From Cristatella mucedo (lineage: Eukaryota > Bryozoa > Phylactolaemata > Cristatellidae), in contig WPIO01000004.1 in the NCBI GenBank assembly GCA_009760855.2, positions 2,982,501-3,046,500 on the forward strand: a DNA stretch of 64,000 nt, written 5' to 3'. The position numbers were made by a program, and so were the translations under genes. Positions 35,401 to 46,143 of the stretch are shown piece by piece (position 1 is the first letter of the stretch; the number at the start of each line of letters is the position of its first letter). Below the pieces are notes generated by a model. It was not told the origin of the DNA and did no database searches. It was given only the letters and a program-made list of their open reading frames with translations.

Positions 35401-36156
35401 TTTTTTAAGAAAAGAAATGAGGATAAGTAGCGTCGTCCGCAGGATTTGAACTCAAGACCTTCTTGACTTGGCGCCATTCGCGAAATCTCTCCTCGCATTG
35501 CTCTCTACCCCTAGGCTACATACAGGCTCTGCACGGTGGGCCGCCGGCGAAGGCTGCCAATGTAGCCAAGAGCTAAGCATTTACGGACAATGAACCCAGA
35601 CGTCACTCGGCCTTTTCGGCCGGTGACCTGCGTCCCGGGTTTCTTGACACCGGTCCACAGCCGGGTGGATCGGGGCTGCTTACGAAACGAACGGGGGAAC
35701 CCTGAAGTGCATACTCAAAAACTTCTGTCAGTATACAGCACAATCGACACCAGGATAATCAAGGTCATGCAAAACGGTTTTCCCAGCCGGTCTTCGCTTA
35801 TGAAATCTCAGTCTTTATGTGCGTTTCTGCCTGTTCGTCCGCGAGTCCGTCCGTCAGTGAGCGACAGGGGACTGCTGCGGCAACAGGGTGAACGGACCTT
35901 GAGCCTAATTACCGGGAGCTCCACTGGGGCGGAAGCAGAGCGGGGTTTAGCCGCCGCGAGCTCGAGGCGGAGGTCTTTGTTCGGGGCGAGCGGCTGCCCG
36001 CTTCCGATGGAAGATCGTGGGCTAGCGATAGGGGAAACGTGCACCGACGCCTCGCAGCCTTCTCGGAAACTGGCTGACGTATGCGCTCCGCCGGGCATGC
36101 TGGCGGGTGGGTTGGAGCGGGTCTACTCGAACCGTCGCCTGCAACTCTCTCTCTCG

Positions 36157-36806
<650 letters not shown>

Positions 36807-36839
36807 TAAGCCACTTCAATACTAAGCCAGCTCGCAAAT

Positions 36840-37238
36840 GGGCGTATGCCGCTGAGCGCCACCGGTGGCGATCGACTCCGGCGCTCAAATATCGAGCGGC
36901 CGTCGCTACTAGCGGCCGGCGCCGGCACCGCGCGAGGCCGCGTCGCTGTGGCAAAGCCTTTGCACGAGATTGTATGGCTCGAAAAACAGGTGCTGCGCAG
37001 GCCGAGATCGCGAAAAACGGGTTGCCGGTCGCCACGCGAGAGCAACACTTCTATCGAAATGGCTCAGCTCACGGCCGCCGCCGCAGCAGCAGGGAGCGCG
37101 ATGGATCTGGCAGCTGCTCGCTCGCTCGCTCGCGCCGAGGTTACGCACGCACAACATTAGGCAGAGGCCCAGGAATGAGCTGAGCAGCATTAAAATCCCT
37201 CGTGCGCCTCAAAGCATCGTCGAGCATCCGTCCGTAGG

Positions 37239-37269
<31 letters not shown>

Positions 37270-37800
37270 TGAAGCTTCCAGTGGCGCGTCTGCCAGCTCT
37301 CGGCTCGGCGTCTGCTCTGCTGCATCTGGTGTGCAGCGAGAACGCCTCGCTGCGGGTCTACGAACTCGAGCAATGTAACGATCGGCTAGTCTTTGAGCGC
37401 GGACGATCTGCCTCGCGTAGAAGATCTCGACACTTGACCACAGATGTCTCTTGACCGGATAGCGCGCTGCCTGTCCTCATGACCTCCTAAATCGGACGCA
37501 GAGGGGTGCTCGGCGGGCTCGCCGTTTGTTCGTTCGGCGGCGCGCGCTCGGGGGACGTCCCAAGGGGGGGAGACCTCGCCTTCATCGAAAGAGAGCGCTT
37601 GCAGCGGCGAGGTCTGTGCGAGCGCGGTCTCCAAGCGTTCTCCGAGGAGATTCGCGAGTCTAACGAGAATATTCGGAGCGGATCTGAGCAGCAGCCAGCC
37701 CGGAGCGAGGCCCGAGTAAGCCCGGAGCGAGGAGCCAGGGACAACCCGGAGTAGACCGGAGGGCACCCCGCGAACGCCCGAAGCGAGCCGTGTGCACAAA
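36840..37800. promoter_or_regulatory. CpG-dense block 1 (candidate promoter or island)
   Basis: Very CpG-rich stretch with a GGC triplet run at 37237-37271, many CGAG/CGCG words and overlapping Arg/Ala/Pro-rich frames on both strands typical of composition. No start-site element can be fixed. Its base composition contrasts sharply with the AT-richer 37800-39000 stretch. Confidence 0.45.
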
Positions 37801-38229
37801 GGTGTCGCACTCGCCAAGCTGCAAAATGAAGGACGCCGTCGTTGAAAAAATCCACGCAGAGACTATGGACGAATAAGAAGAAGCTTCCTTCAGTCGGCAA
37901 TAGCTCGGAAGAGGAGTCGTCAAGGATTCGTACAACTAGCGAGATAAATATGCAGTTTTTTCCGTCGTAGTTGAACAACAGCGTGTGACATATAGCATCC
38001 CACTGAACATTGCCAGACGCGGTCGCTCGTCTGATATGCAGTCAGGGTTGACTGCAGCTGCAGAACGATGAGCGTTGCCAGTTAGAATAAAACGCGAAGT
38101 CGTCTCGGAAACGTTGATCTCTGAGATGGACAATCGGTCCTCCTCGTCAGCATAGAGCAGCGGAATGCACAGGAGGCATAGCCATTTCCTGCAGTGCACA
38201 TAATCGAGGAATACGTTCGCCTCGTCGGG

Positions 38230-38905
38230 TACTTAATGAGAACTGGCAACTGTTACATTACTCGTAGCGAAGCCACCGCCAATAGTAGGCTCGCAGAGAA
38301 TTAAAGCAGATTGTCCAGCATCCGAGCAGCAGCAGTTCGAAGCAGTCTCGAAGCACTTCATGGCAGTTACAAGCTCAACAGTGACTCTCTGCGGCACAGT
38401 AAGAACGGCCAGTTCATTGCACATATTATCAGTCAAGACCAAGGTAAAACGGACATCTGAACTTTAGCAGCAGCCATTTCCGCGATCGCTTGCAAAATCA
38501 CAAACTCGGTCCTCTCGAGCTGTATATCGGGTTTCCCGTTTCAACATGCGGAGCATCAATAATTACCCACACCAGTGCCACATAGGTCACCTTCATATCA
38601 TTAACATCTTCTAGTTTGACAGCACTAGGTTCAATCCTGCTGCCATCGTTAATGCACTCAAATGCAAGCTACACAGCAGGCTAAACATTATTTTTAACAC
38701 ACTGCTAGTTAGAAATGCCATTTATGGTAGACAATTCTAACTTTTTCTTTAGACGTGACGCCTTTAGAGAATCCGTACTCTCAAGACTGGTGCGCACAAA
38801 TTCAGCTAAGCCGTTAGCAAGCGAAAAAATCCTTGATCCACTTGATATCGTCGTCGGTTTGTAACTCAATCCCGGAAAAAAAAGAAATACACCCTTCAGG
38901 TTCAA
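38230..38905 (-). other. Three protein-like open segments, unidentified
   Basis: On the minus strand three consecutive segments read like coding sequence in different frames: 38705-38905 (FFPGLSYKPTTISSGSRIF, SLESTDSLKASRLKKK), about 38540-38670 (EPSAVKLEDVNDMKVTYVAL, IDAPHVETGNPIYSS) and 38233-38455 (CNELAVLTVPQRVTVELV, LILCEPTIGGGFATSN). CAG precedes the last one at 38458. Sequence just above the block has CTG|GTGAGTAT, a good donor, at about 38923. I cannot name a family. They could be exons of a host gene running away from the CpG block, a decayed mobile-element ORF, or chance. Confidence 0.2.
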
Positions 38906-39059
38906 GGTTCACCCGTATACTCACCAGTAGGGAGGCTTATACAAGAAAGCTAATAAGGATCCTTAGCAATTACTGAAACATTTCTTCCCCAAACGTTACA
39001 AAGGGGGTGTAGCGGCTTCCGCGGTCGGACAGCAACAGGCCGCAAAGGCTGGGCTGGTA

Positions 39060-39178
39060 ATGGCGGTAGTCCTAGGCCGTGAGCGACGAATACCCGGGTG
39101 CAAATGTTTAGCCCCTAAATGGAAGTTAATTTCGCTTCGGGCGCTGTACACATGAATTATGTATATATTATTATATTA
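39060..39178 (+). mobile_element. Degenerate SINE-B 3' portion
   Basis: CCTAAATGGAAGTTAATTTC, GGGCGCTGTACACATGAATT and an ATATTATTAT end match the 3' part of the SINE-B at 35080-35145. The tRNA-like head is barely recognisable. Confidence 0.4.
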
Positions 39179-39235
39179 GAACATATATGTATAACATGTA
39201 TGTACACGTATATACCCGACTACTGGATCAGGAGC

Positions 39236-39520
39236 AGCTGGAGTAGGGAGCAGCAGCAGCAGCAGCAGCTGTGGGAGCAGCAGGTGCAGGAGCTGTGGGA
39301 GCAGACGGAGCAGGAGCTGTGGGAGCAGCATGAGCAGGGGCGGAAGCAGCAGCAGCGGCAGCGCGAGCAGGAGCTGTGGGAGCAGCAGGAGCAGACGGAG
39401 CAGGAGCAGGAGCGGAAGCAGCAGCAGCGGCAGCGCGAGCCGGAGCTGTGGGAGCAGCAGGAGCGGGAGTAGCAGAAGCAGCAGCGGGATCAGCAGCGGG
39501 ATCAGCGGCAGGAGTAGCTC
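39236..39520. repeat. CAG/GGAG-rich minisatellite with 72-bp higher-order unit
   Basis: Imperfect array of GCAGGAGC-like words. The phrase CGGAAGCAGCAGCAGCGGCA recurs at 39341 and 39413, giving a 72-bp period. Gln/Glu/Arg-rich or Ser/Gly-rich frames result from the repeat and are not evidence of a gene. Confidence 0.85.
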
Positions 39521-39539
39521 TAAAACTGCGGCTAATTTG

Positions 39540-40804
39540 GGCCGAGGCCGAGGCCGGACGACTTTTCGCCTAAGCCAGAGCAGAGCTTTTGCACTAACAG
39601 CCCCCTTAGATGTCCAGGTGCCACCGTTTGGCTACACGCGGCTGCTCCTCCGCCCCGGATCTCATTCGCCAGCTCCTCTGCCCCCTGCTCGGAATTTTTC
39701 GCATTTTCGACGGAGAACTGGCGAAGAACGTTAGCCACGGAGTCTTGGCTTTGAGGAGCAGCTTAGGATGGTCAGCTCACGCGCCTCGGTCCGCTTCCGC
39801 ACGACGATCTGCGGCAATCACTCTAGCGTTAGCCGAGGGCCATTACGCGAGACGCAGTCGCCGTTATCTCGCGCGTTTATCTCGTTGTATACGTGTATCG
39901 CGTTATCTCGCGTATATCGCATCTCATCATCGTCGTATATCGTACTCGCATATCGCGTTATCTCGCGCGTATTGGCCCTCAGCGCGCGTTCGAGGTTTCT
40001 TCTCGCGCAGCAGATCTCTCGCGCAGGCAGCTCGCGATCGGCGCCGCCGGAGCGAGATGCGGCGACCGCCTGCAGCGACCGACGTCGATCGCGATGCAGC
40101 GACGAAACCGGCGCGGAGACGCCGCGATGGCCGAAAGAGACGATGGCCGAAAGGCAGCGGGAAGGCGCAGACGCGCAGGCGAGACGCCCAGAATTTTAGA
40201 GCAAGCGTCGCCGCCGCCGCCGGCGGCCGCTCGGCCGTCGAGGCCGGCGGCGGGAGGGGGAGCGGTTAACCTGCCGCCAGCCCTTCGATCCGCTGCGCGC
40301 CGCCCGCGCGGACCGCGTCGAGCCTCGCGTAGCTCGGCTGCTGCGCCCGAGCCACGCGACCGCGCCGCTACTACTACGCGCAGGGCTACTCCTCGACGGG
40401 CAACTGCGCGCGGGGTCGCGTCCCAAAAGCCCCGCCAAGACGCGCGCGCGCGCCACGCCCGCGCCGAGAGCGACCCCGGAAGTCGAAGAAGTCGTCGAGC
40501 GACGAGGCCGCCGCCGCGAAACGTTCGTGAGACTTGCCCGCTTGGCCGAGGCCGAGGCGAGAGTGTCGGCGGCGACGGCCCGAGGAGGAAGGCGCCGGCC
40601 GAAGGCGCCGGTCCGCCCCTCGGCTCGCTCGCAGGCTCTCCTCGCCGTTGGCGGCAGCGCCCCCTTCCCTGGCTCGCTCGCTCGCCGCTCGGCGTTCTGA
40701 ACGAGGAAGCCCGAGATGCAAGCTCGCGAAGGGCGGGAAAAGGGCGAGTTGTCGACGTCACCGCCCAGCGGCGTCGGTCGCAACCCTGAAGCGTGGCTTA
40801 ACGA

Positions 40805-40858
<54 letters not shown>

Positions 40859-41950
40859 CCCCCCCCGGGCGCTCTGTGGGTGCTGGTACGTCCAGCGGCC
40901 CGCTCTCTCCCCCCTTCCCCGCTTGGACGCGCCACGCGCGCTCGTTGCTGGCTGGGCCAGTCGCGCGTGTGGGGCGTGGCGCTGAATGCGGAGCCGTCGT
41001 ACCGAATGCCGTTGCCAGTCAAATGGGCCTCGCCAATTAGCGCGTGCGGCATCGTTTAACCGTTGCGGCGTCGACAAGCGAGGAAGCGAGGACCCCATTA
41101 GTAAGCCGACGTCGTCGGGAGCGGTCGCCATCTGCGCACAGCCGCCGTACCTCCCCCGCCCACCGGATTGCGGCAGACGGCAGACGAGGTAGCTCTCGTG
41201 CGCCAAGGAGCAGCTTTCGCGTGAACGCCGGCCTCCATAGTTGTTTTCGTTGGGACGGCGCCGGTGCGGTCTGCGGAGCGCCGTCGCAGCGAGCTTCGCC
41301 ATATCTTCGCGGTAAGGGTTGGACGTAGAGAATTCGGTCGACGCCGCTCGATGAGGGTGGCTTAGGCGCGAGCAGCAGCAGCAGCAGAAGCCAGCTCGCG
41401 CGGATCGCGCGCGTCGCCACCCAGCGTCGGCGGCGTCGGCGGCGCGCGCTGCTGCTGCTGCTGGCTTTCTCGGCAGCAGCAGCCAGCGGCCGGCGGCGGC
41501 GTCGCCGCATGGCTTATTAACTGCGACCTTTAGCGGAGGAGCGCTAACTCGCCCGCTCGCCTGATGCGATTCTGCTCGGCGCCGCGCGGTGAGAGCTCCA
41601 ATAGTCGGCCTGCCGATGCCTCGACCCTGACTTTACGAAGGGCTCGGGTGAGGGGGAGGCGGGGGGGGGAGATTGGCGACGGACTCTGCACCGATTCGAG
41701 CGCCGGCAGAGTGGCAGGCAGCAGCGTGAGCTGCTGCCGCATTCGTAAGGGGCTGCGGTGTCGTTGGCGGGCATTTCGGGCTGCGGCCGCCGCCTCTGCC
41801 GCCACGAGGCCTGGCGACTGCATATTGCCGTGCGTAATCGCACTAGCCACAAAGGTGCCGCGCCTCCTCCTTTTTCGACGGCAGCTGCGGTCGCCAGATA
41901 GCTGGGGGGGGGGGAGGCGCTAGTACTTAACGTGCGGTGGCACGTCGCCT
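39540..41950. promoter_or_regulatory. CpG-dense block 2 (best promoter or island candidate)
   Basis: Extremely CpG-rich, with CGCG-rich runs (39860-39990, 40440-40470) and the (CCG)n tract at 40806-40868. Overlapping open frames of 100-370 codons on both strands (for example 40196-41302 -, 39893-40789 +) are Arg/Ala/Pro-rich and overlap each other, so composition explains them better than genes. G|GTAAGG at 41311 on the plus strand is a weak donor candidate. Transcription direction is unknown. Confidence 0.5.
40806..40868. repeat. (CCG)n triplet run ending in a C-run
   Basis: About 17 uninterrupted CCG units followed by roughly 12 C. On the minus strand this is a (CGG)n tract. Frames across it read poly-Pro, poly-Ala, poly-Arg or poly-Gly. 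Confidence 0.97.
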
Positions 41951-42099
41951 GCGTATACGCACGGGTACCGCTGAGTTCGGAGCCCCAGTCAAACCAGACC
42001 CAGCTGGCTGACAGGTGGTAGTGAGTGCCCGGAGTGAGTTTTTGACTTAGCTATTGTTTTCAAAGTGACCCTTTCTCGGAGCAGGCCGAGTCAACAAAA

Positions 42100-42240
42100 G
42101 TTGCAAGCCCTGTTGCCTGTCCGGATGGCAAGATTGTAATCCAACTGGATCGTGTGAAGATTATTATTTCGATAGTTTGCGATGCTCGCAACCAGCGCTT
42201 TATCTGGTTCGCTCACTCGTCGCCAGGCCGGCCACGTGCA
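42100..42240 (+). mobile_element. Possible PIF/Harbinger-like transposase scrap
   Basis: One plus-strand frame reads VACPDGKIVIQLD, then IIISIVCDARNQRFIWF and SSPGRP. The order resembles the DDE_4 core of Harbinger-type nucleases (GC-DGTH-PI, then VCDA--RF---WPGS-HD). Matches are short, the frame is broken on both sides, and I see no third acidic residue. Chance similarity is a real alternative. Confidence 0.25.
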
Positions 42241-45200
42241 AGCACTCAGAAAACGGATGCGAAAGTGCCTAGTGGCCGAGGTTACTTTCATCGCAGCATT
42301 TGTGGCGCACGTGCCTGCTGCAGCTGTGATTGAGGTCGCCATTCTTGAGGAGGAGAGACCAGGAGTCATGCTAGGCAAGTACTATGCAAACAAGTTGACC
42401 AGACGGTGCCCAGAGCAAAGCTTCGAGTGCCAGGCTGTGAGCAAGAGTCACGTGGGAGAGAGAAGTAGGCCTGTCTGGGTCTGCTCTACACTACTCTTCC
42501 TCTTCTTGCCCTATTCCTCCCCACTCGTCCCCTCTCCTCCCCATCTCACCGCATTCCATCTTTCACCAGCATCGGGCTCACGGTCCGTTGCTGTCAGCTC
42601 CTTTTGCCTACCCCCTGCCTAACTGAAGGGGGGAGGGGGTCGAAAAGCTAGGTTACGTGGTGCTGAGAAGTACCTGGGGTCAGCAGGATAGGCGCTAGCC
42701 ACTCGGAGCTCGCTTGCCTGCGCACCGCTACCGAAGCAGAGCCGCTAGCTGCCATTCTCGCGAGTCCTATGCACGAATGGGCATGCTCAATTGAGAATCT
42801 TGCTTGGTGAAGGCAAACGGCCGGTCGGTGCTGTTCAGTAGGCATACCTGCGGCTCTGCGGTACGTGCCCAGTGGCATCTCGGTGATCTATCCGTGGCCA
42901 ACCAGCGGTTATTGGCCACTCCACATGCTGGCTAGCGCATGCTTGAGCTTTCACCAGTAGCCGTTTGTGCGGGCAATGTCTTGGCAGCAGTGCACAGCCT
43001 CCGATGTTTGTGTGCTGCTGCTGCTGCTGCTGCCGCCCCCACTGACGAAGCGGCCCTACCAAGAGTGGCTGCACAGTGGTCCGCTTATGGCCGAAAGACG
43101 AAGATGGTGCCAGCGAGGTAAGTAAGCGCCAGGCGCTGATAGCAAGCGCGTGCGAGTCACGCGGCCCTCGGTCGTGCTTTAGCTAGTCGTCGAGTCCTAT
43201 CGTTGGTCTCTATATTTGAATGATTGTAGCTTGATCGCCGTGCTACCCAGTGCTCGTGTCGTAGTTGACCTGCAGAATGACCATCCGACCACCCCCATCC
43301 CACCCCAGCTGACCTCTGCTACCGGTTGCTGGCTGGAACCGAAGCCGAATCTGCAGAGCCTGCCCTTGGCTCGAGTGGCCAAAGCTCGTAGGGTGGGTGG
43401 ATGGTTGGGGGGGGGGCGTTCGTTGGTTGGATGCTGGTGGGCGCTCAGTTACCATCGAGTCATATGTTTTCCAAGCTCGTGCCACCAAAGCCGTCGTCGG
43501 CGGTTTTGGTTCGATCGTTCTCTCAGCCACGTCGTGTCGTCGTACAGCTCCCTGATTGCTCGGTCGGTCTGTGTTGGTTCTCCATTGGTTTCCTCATCTT
43601 CCGGGTCATCGATTGTCATTGGCGATGCCTGACTATCAGCATGCTCCTGCCCCTCGACGTGTGCTGTCTGCTCGTACGCCTCGTGGCTGGTCGCTTGGCT
43701 GTCGTGACTCGGCTTTCGTCGGATCGACCGCCTGCTGATCGATCGATCGATCATGCATCCGGGGGACAGCCGCCTACGACCAATGCCTTGCTGCTTCTGC
43801 TTCGAGTCACTGTCAATCTGAGAGAGCTTCAGGAGGGCGCCGACCCAGTCGACGACTCACCGTCTTCTGAGCGATCGGTCTCGTCGGGCTGGCGATCTCG
43901 ACCGATGCAACCATCAGTGCAGCTATCGTCACTCACCGTGACACCGCTGCAGGCCAGGAGTGCCAGCAAACCGTCGGTGCATGCCGGGAGCATCAGCATG
44001 CCAGGAGCATGGGCGGTGCCAGGTGCGGGTTGGTTTGGAATCTGCCTTCTTCGGCAGCGGTGCCAGTCGTCTGGAGCAGGGCATACGTGGCCTGCCGACT
44101 TGTCTGCAATCGGTCGAGTGCCAGGTATCCTCATCTTAGCGTGACCCCAACCGTGGAGCCAATCGGCAGGGGTCGTGGACTTGCACTGATCTGTGCCTGG
44201 GATAGTGGTGAGCTGCTGGCAAGCCATCGTCACTTGGGCCCAGCCAGTGCAGCTTCCGACAGCTTCACTGGCATGGTACCAGCCAATGAGGTAGGCTGAA
44301 GTTGGGGGAGCGCTAATTGCATTGCTCATATGCCGTGACATTTAATGCCTTTATTTTTGTGTAAATCGGTCTGTGTGTCTATTCTGTCTGTAGAAGAGCA
44401 TATTTTGTCTCACGAGTAATCCTGAGATACATGATGCCCGGGTTGTCACCAGTGTGAACCTTGGCTACTGGGTGATGTGTGTTCTACTTCCGCACCTGTC
44501 GTCTGCTCTGCCGAGGTAAGGCCCTTCCATTTTTGAACGCTTTTATTGCACACGGTTTCGCTACGGTCACCTGTCATTGTCGTTTGCTATCGGCAATTGC
44601 AGGTCTGTTGTGTGTGGCTCTCGTGATAGTTTTGTACTGCATAAGGAAAGTGGTCTTGGGCTGGGAGGGGGCAGGGCTGGGTTACCTACTGACACCCTTC
44701 AAGCTGCAAAGCAGAGCCACACAGTAGGTGCCTGTACCCTACTCTCTAATCGAAGGTGCTCGTGCAGGCAAAGGCAAATCGCTTATCCACTGGTGCAGAG
44801 GCCTGTGCAGATCCGGCAGCTGCAGCACTTAGCAGTGAGCTACAGCAGGTGCTTCATGTAGCTTCGTATAGGATTGCTCATTTGTAAGTAAAAGCTGCTG
44901 CTTCTGCAGTGATACTGGCTGGCATCATGGAGGAGCCGCCTACTAGCCTTGATCCAAGATCAGTATCACAGTGGTGCAGGCATCACCGAACGGAGTGGTA
45001 TCCGTGACAAGCCTGGTCATGTGGCTGGTGGGTGATTGCAATAATTAGCTCATCAAAGCAAATGAGCTTAGATGTCGTAAACTGGATGGCTGGCTGTTAT
45101 GTATTCAACACGTATTCTCATCAACTTTTCCCAGGGGGCCCAATAGGCCTCAGGCAGGGCGGATCTGCACTTACCTGCTGCTCAGTTGCGGCCATGCTGG

Positions 45201-45663
45201 CTGGGTTTGGTCTCCTTGAATTGCCATTGCCCATGTTCCACGAATAAAGCCCCCCAGAACTGCTGTCGCCTCTCTGCCTCACAGGTGCTCGATGTCGGTC
45301 TCTTTGCATTATTCTTGTTGTCTCTCCTTCTTGCTCTATTATTATATTTCCTATTCTCTATTATCTATATTTCCTGTTCTCTCTCTCTCTCTCTCTCTCT
45401 TTGTCTTTATATTGAGCTTTCTCTATCTTTCTCTCTGCCTATCTTTGCTTTCTCTTCCCGTCTGTCGTCTATGTGTATCTACTTTGCCTGTATGTAATCC
45501 TGTCTGTGGCCATTGATCGTGTCTGTCTGTGCCGATGTTTGGCGAACATGTGCTCGCAAGCACACTTTTGCTGTTTTTTCGTGGTGCAATCTCGTGTGTG
45601 CTCTCGCCTTTGACCTCGGATCATCTGCCACTTGGCGTTTTCGAGGAGATGGCCATGTCATCG
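42241..45663. other. Unassigned, moderately GC-rich region with candidate donors
   Basis: No identifiable gene. CGAG|GTAAGTAAG at 43118 and CGAG|GTAAGG at 44516 are good plus-strand splice donors. The frame 42939-43121, with a run of eight Ala from CTG/CCG repeats at 43012-43036, runs straight into the first and stops inside it, as a coding exon would. No acceptors or homologous protein are identified. A small CT run lies at 45378-45400. Confidence 0.35.
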
Positions 45664-45745
45664 CAAATGTCAAGTCCCTAGAAAGAGATTTGCGTTCTCT
45701 GAGGGTGCTATGTCAAATGCATTGTTACTATTATTTATTAGGTAT
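45664..45745 (+). mobile_element. Solitary F1 LINE tail (about 80 bp)
   Basis: Terminal F1 stretch (CCCTAGAAAGAGATTTGCG, TCTGAGGGTGCTATGTCAAA) plus ATT-type tail, with no LINE sequence upstream. Confidence 0.75.
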
Positions 45746-46019
45746 CATTATTATTCTCCAAATCCGGCGCTCACTTGTCGTGTGCAGGTGTGAGCAGACT
45801 GCTCTGTGACTCAGCATGCTCAGAATTTCTCAAACCCTTGTGACCCATCGGTGCACGTTCGAGCAAGCCAGGCTCGAGTGGTGTAAATCTGCCGGCGAGT
45901 CGCTCGAGAAGCGCTGAGAATTCTGCTTCCCGGGTTCTAAGCTCGGTGGCATACTCGAGGGCTAGGACACATGCGAGAGCTGGAAACAGGGGATTTGGTG
46001 GCGGCATTTATGCAGCGGC

Positions 46020-46143
46020 AGAAGAGTATTGACAGCTATCACTACCGCTTGCAGTGAGCCATAAAGGATCGCCCACTGCTGGACTCGAACCGTCGACCTG
46101 GGTTGCCAAGAGCGAGCACCTTAGCCCTTAGCCAAGTCCAGTG
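46020..46143 (-). mobile_element. SINE with SINE-A body but a different tRNA-like head
   Basis: The minus-strand body shares CAGTGGGCGATCCTTTATGG and CACTGCAAGCGGTAGTGATA with SINE-A. The head (CTTGGCTAAGGGCTAAGGTG, GACGGTTCGAGTCC) is a different tRNA-like sequence. It ends early, without the AATCAGCTAG terminus. Confidence 0.65.

Larger units (their letters stand above)
34320..35770. repeat. Duplicated segment, copy B
   Basis: Paralogue of 5240-7640 in the same orientation. Carries a SINE-B (34997-35129) and a SINE-A (35234-35400) that are absent from copy A, and lacks copy A's LINE. In place of copy A's long (CT)n array it has a short CT-containing stretch (AATCTCTCCTCGCATTGCTCTCTACC near 35486-35511). 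Confidence 0.7.

Noticed and set aside
39119-39472. Gln/Glu-rich protein of 117 codons
   Set aside because: It is a translation of the CAG-rich minisatellite, beginning in a SINE-like tail. Stops bound it and there is no exon evidence.
39893-41302. Long open frames on both strands (298, 260 and 368 codons)
   Set aside because: They overlap each other in CpG-rich, stop-poor DNA and encode Arg/Ala/Pro low-complexity text. Composition explains them, and no domain is visible.
43401-44341. 247-codon plus and 170-codon minus frames
   Set aside because: They overlap on opposite strands in GC-rich DNA with repeated GCCAGGAGC-like words. No motif or splice evidence ties either to a gene.
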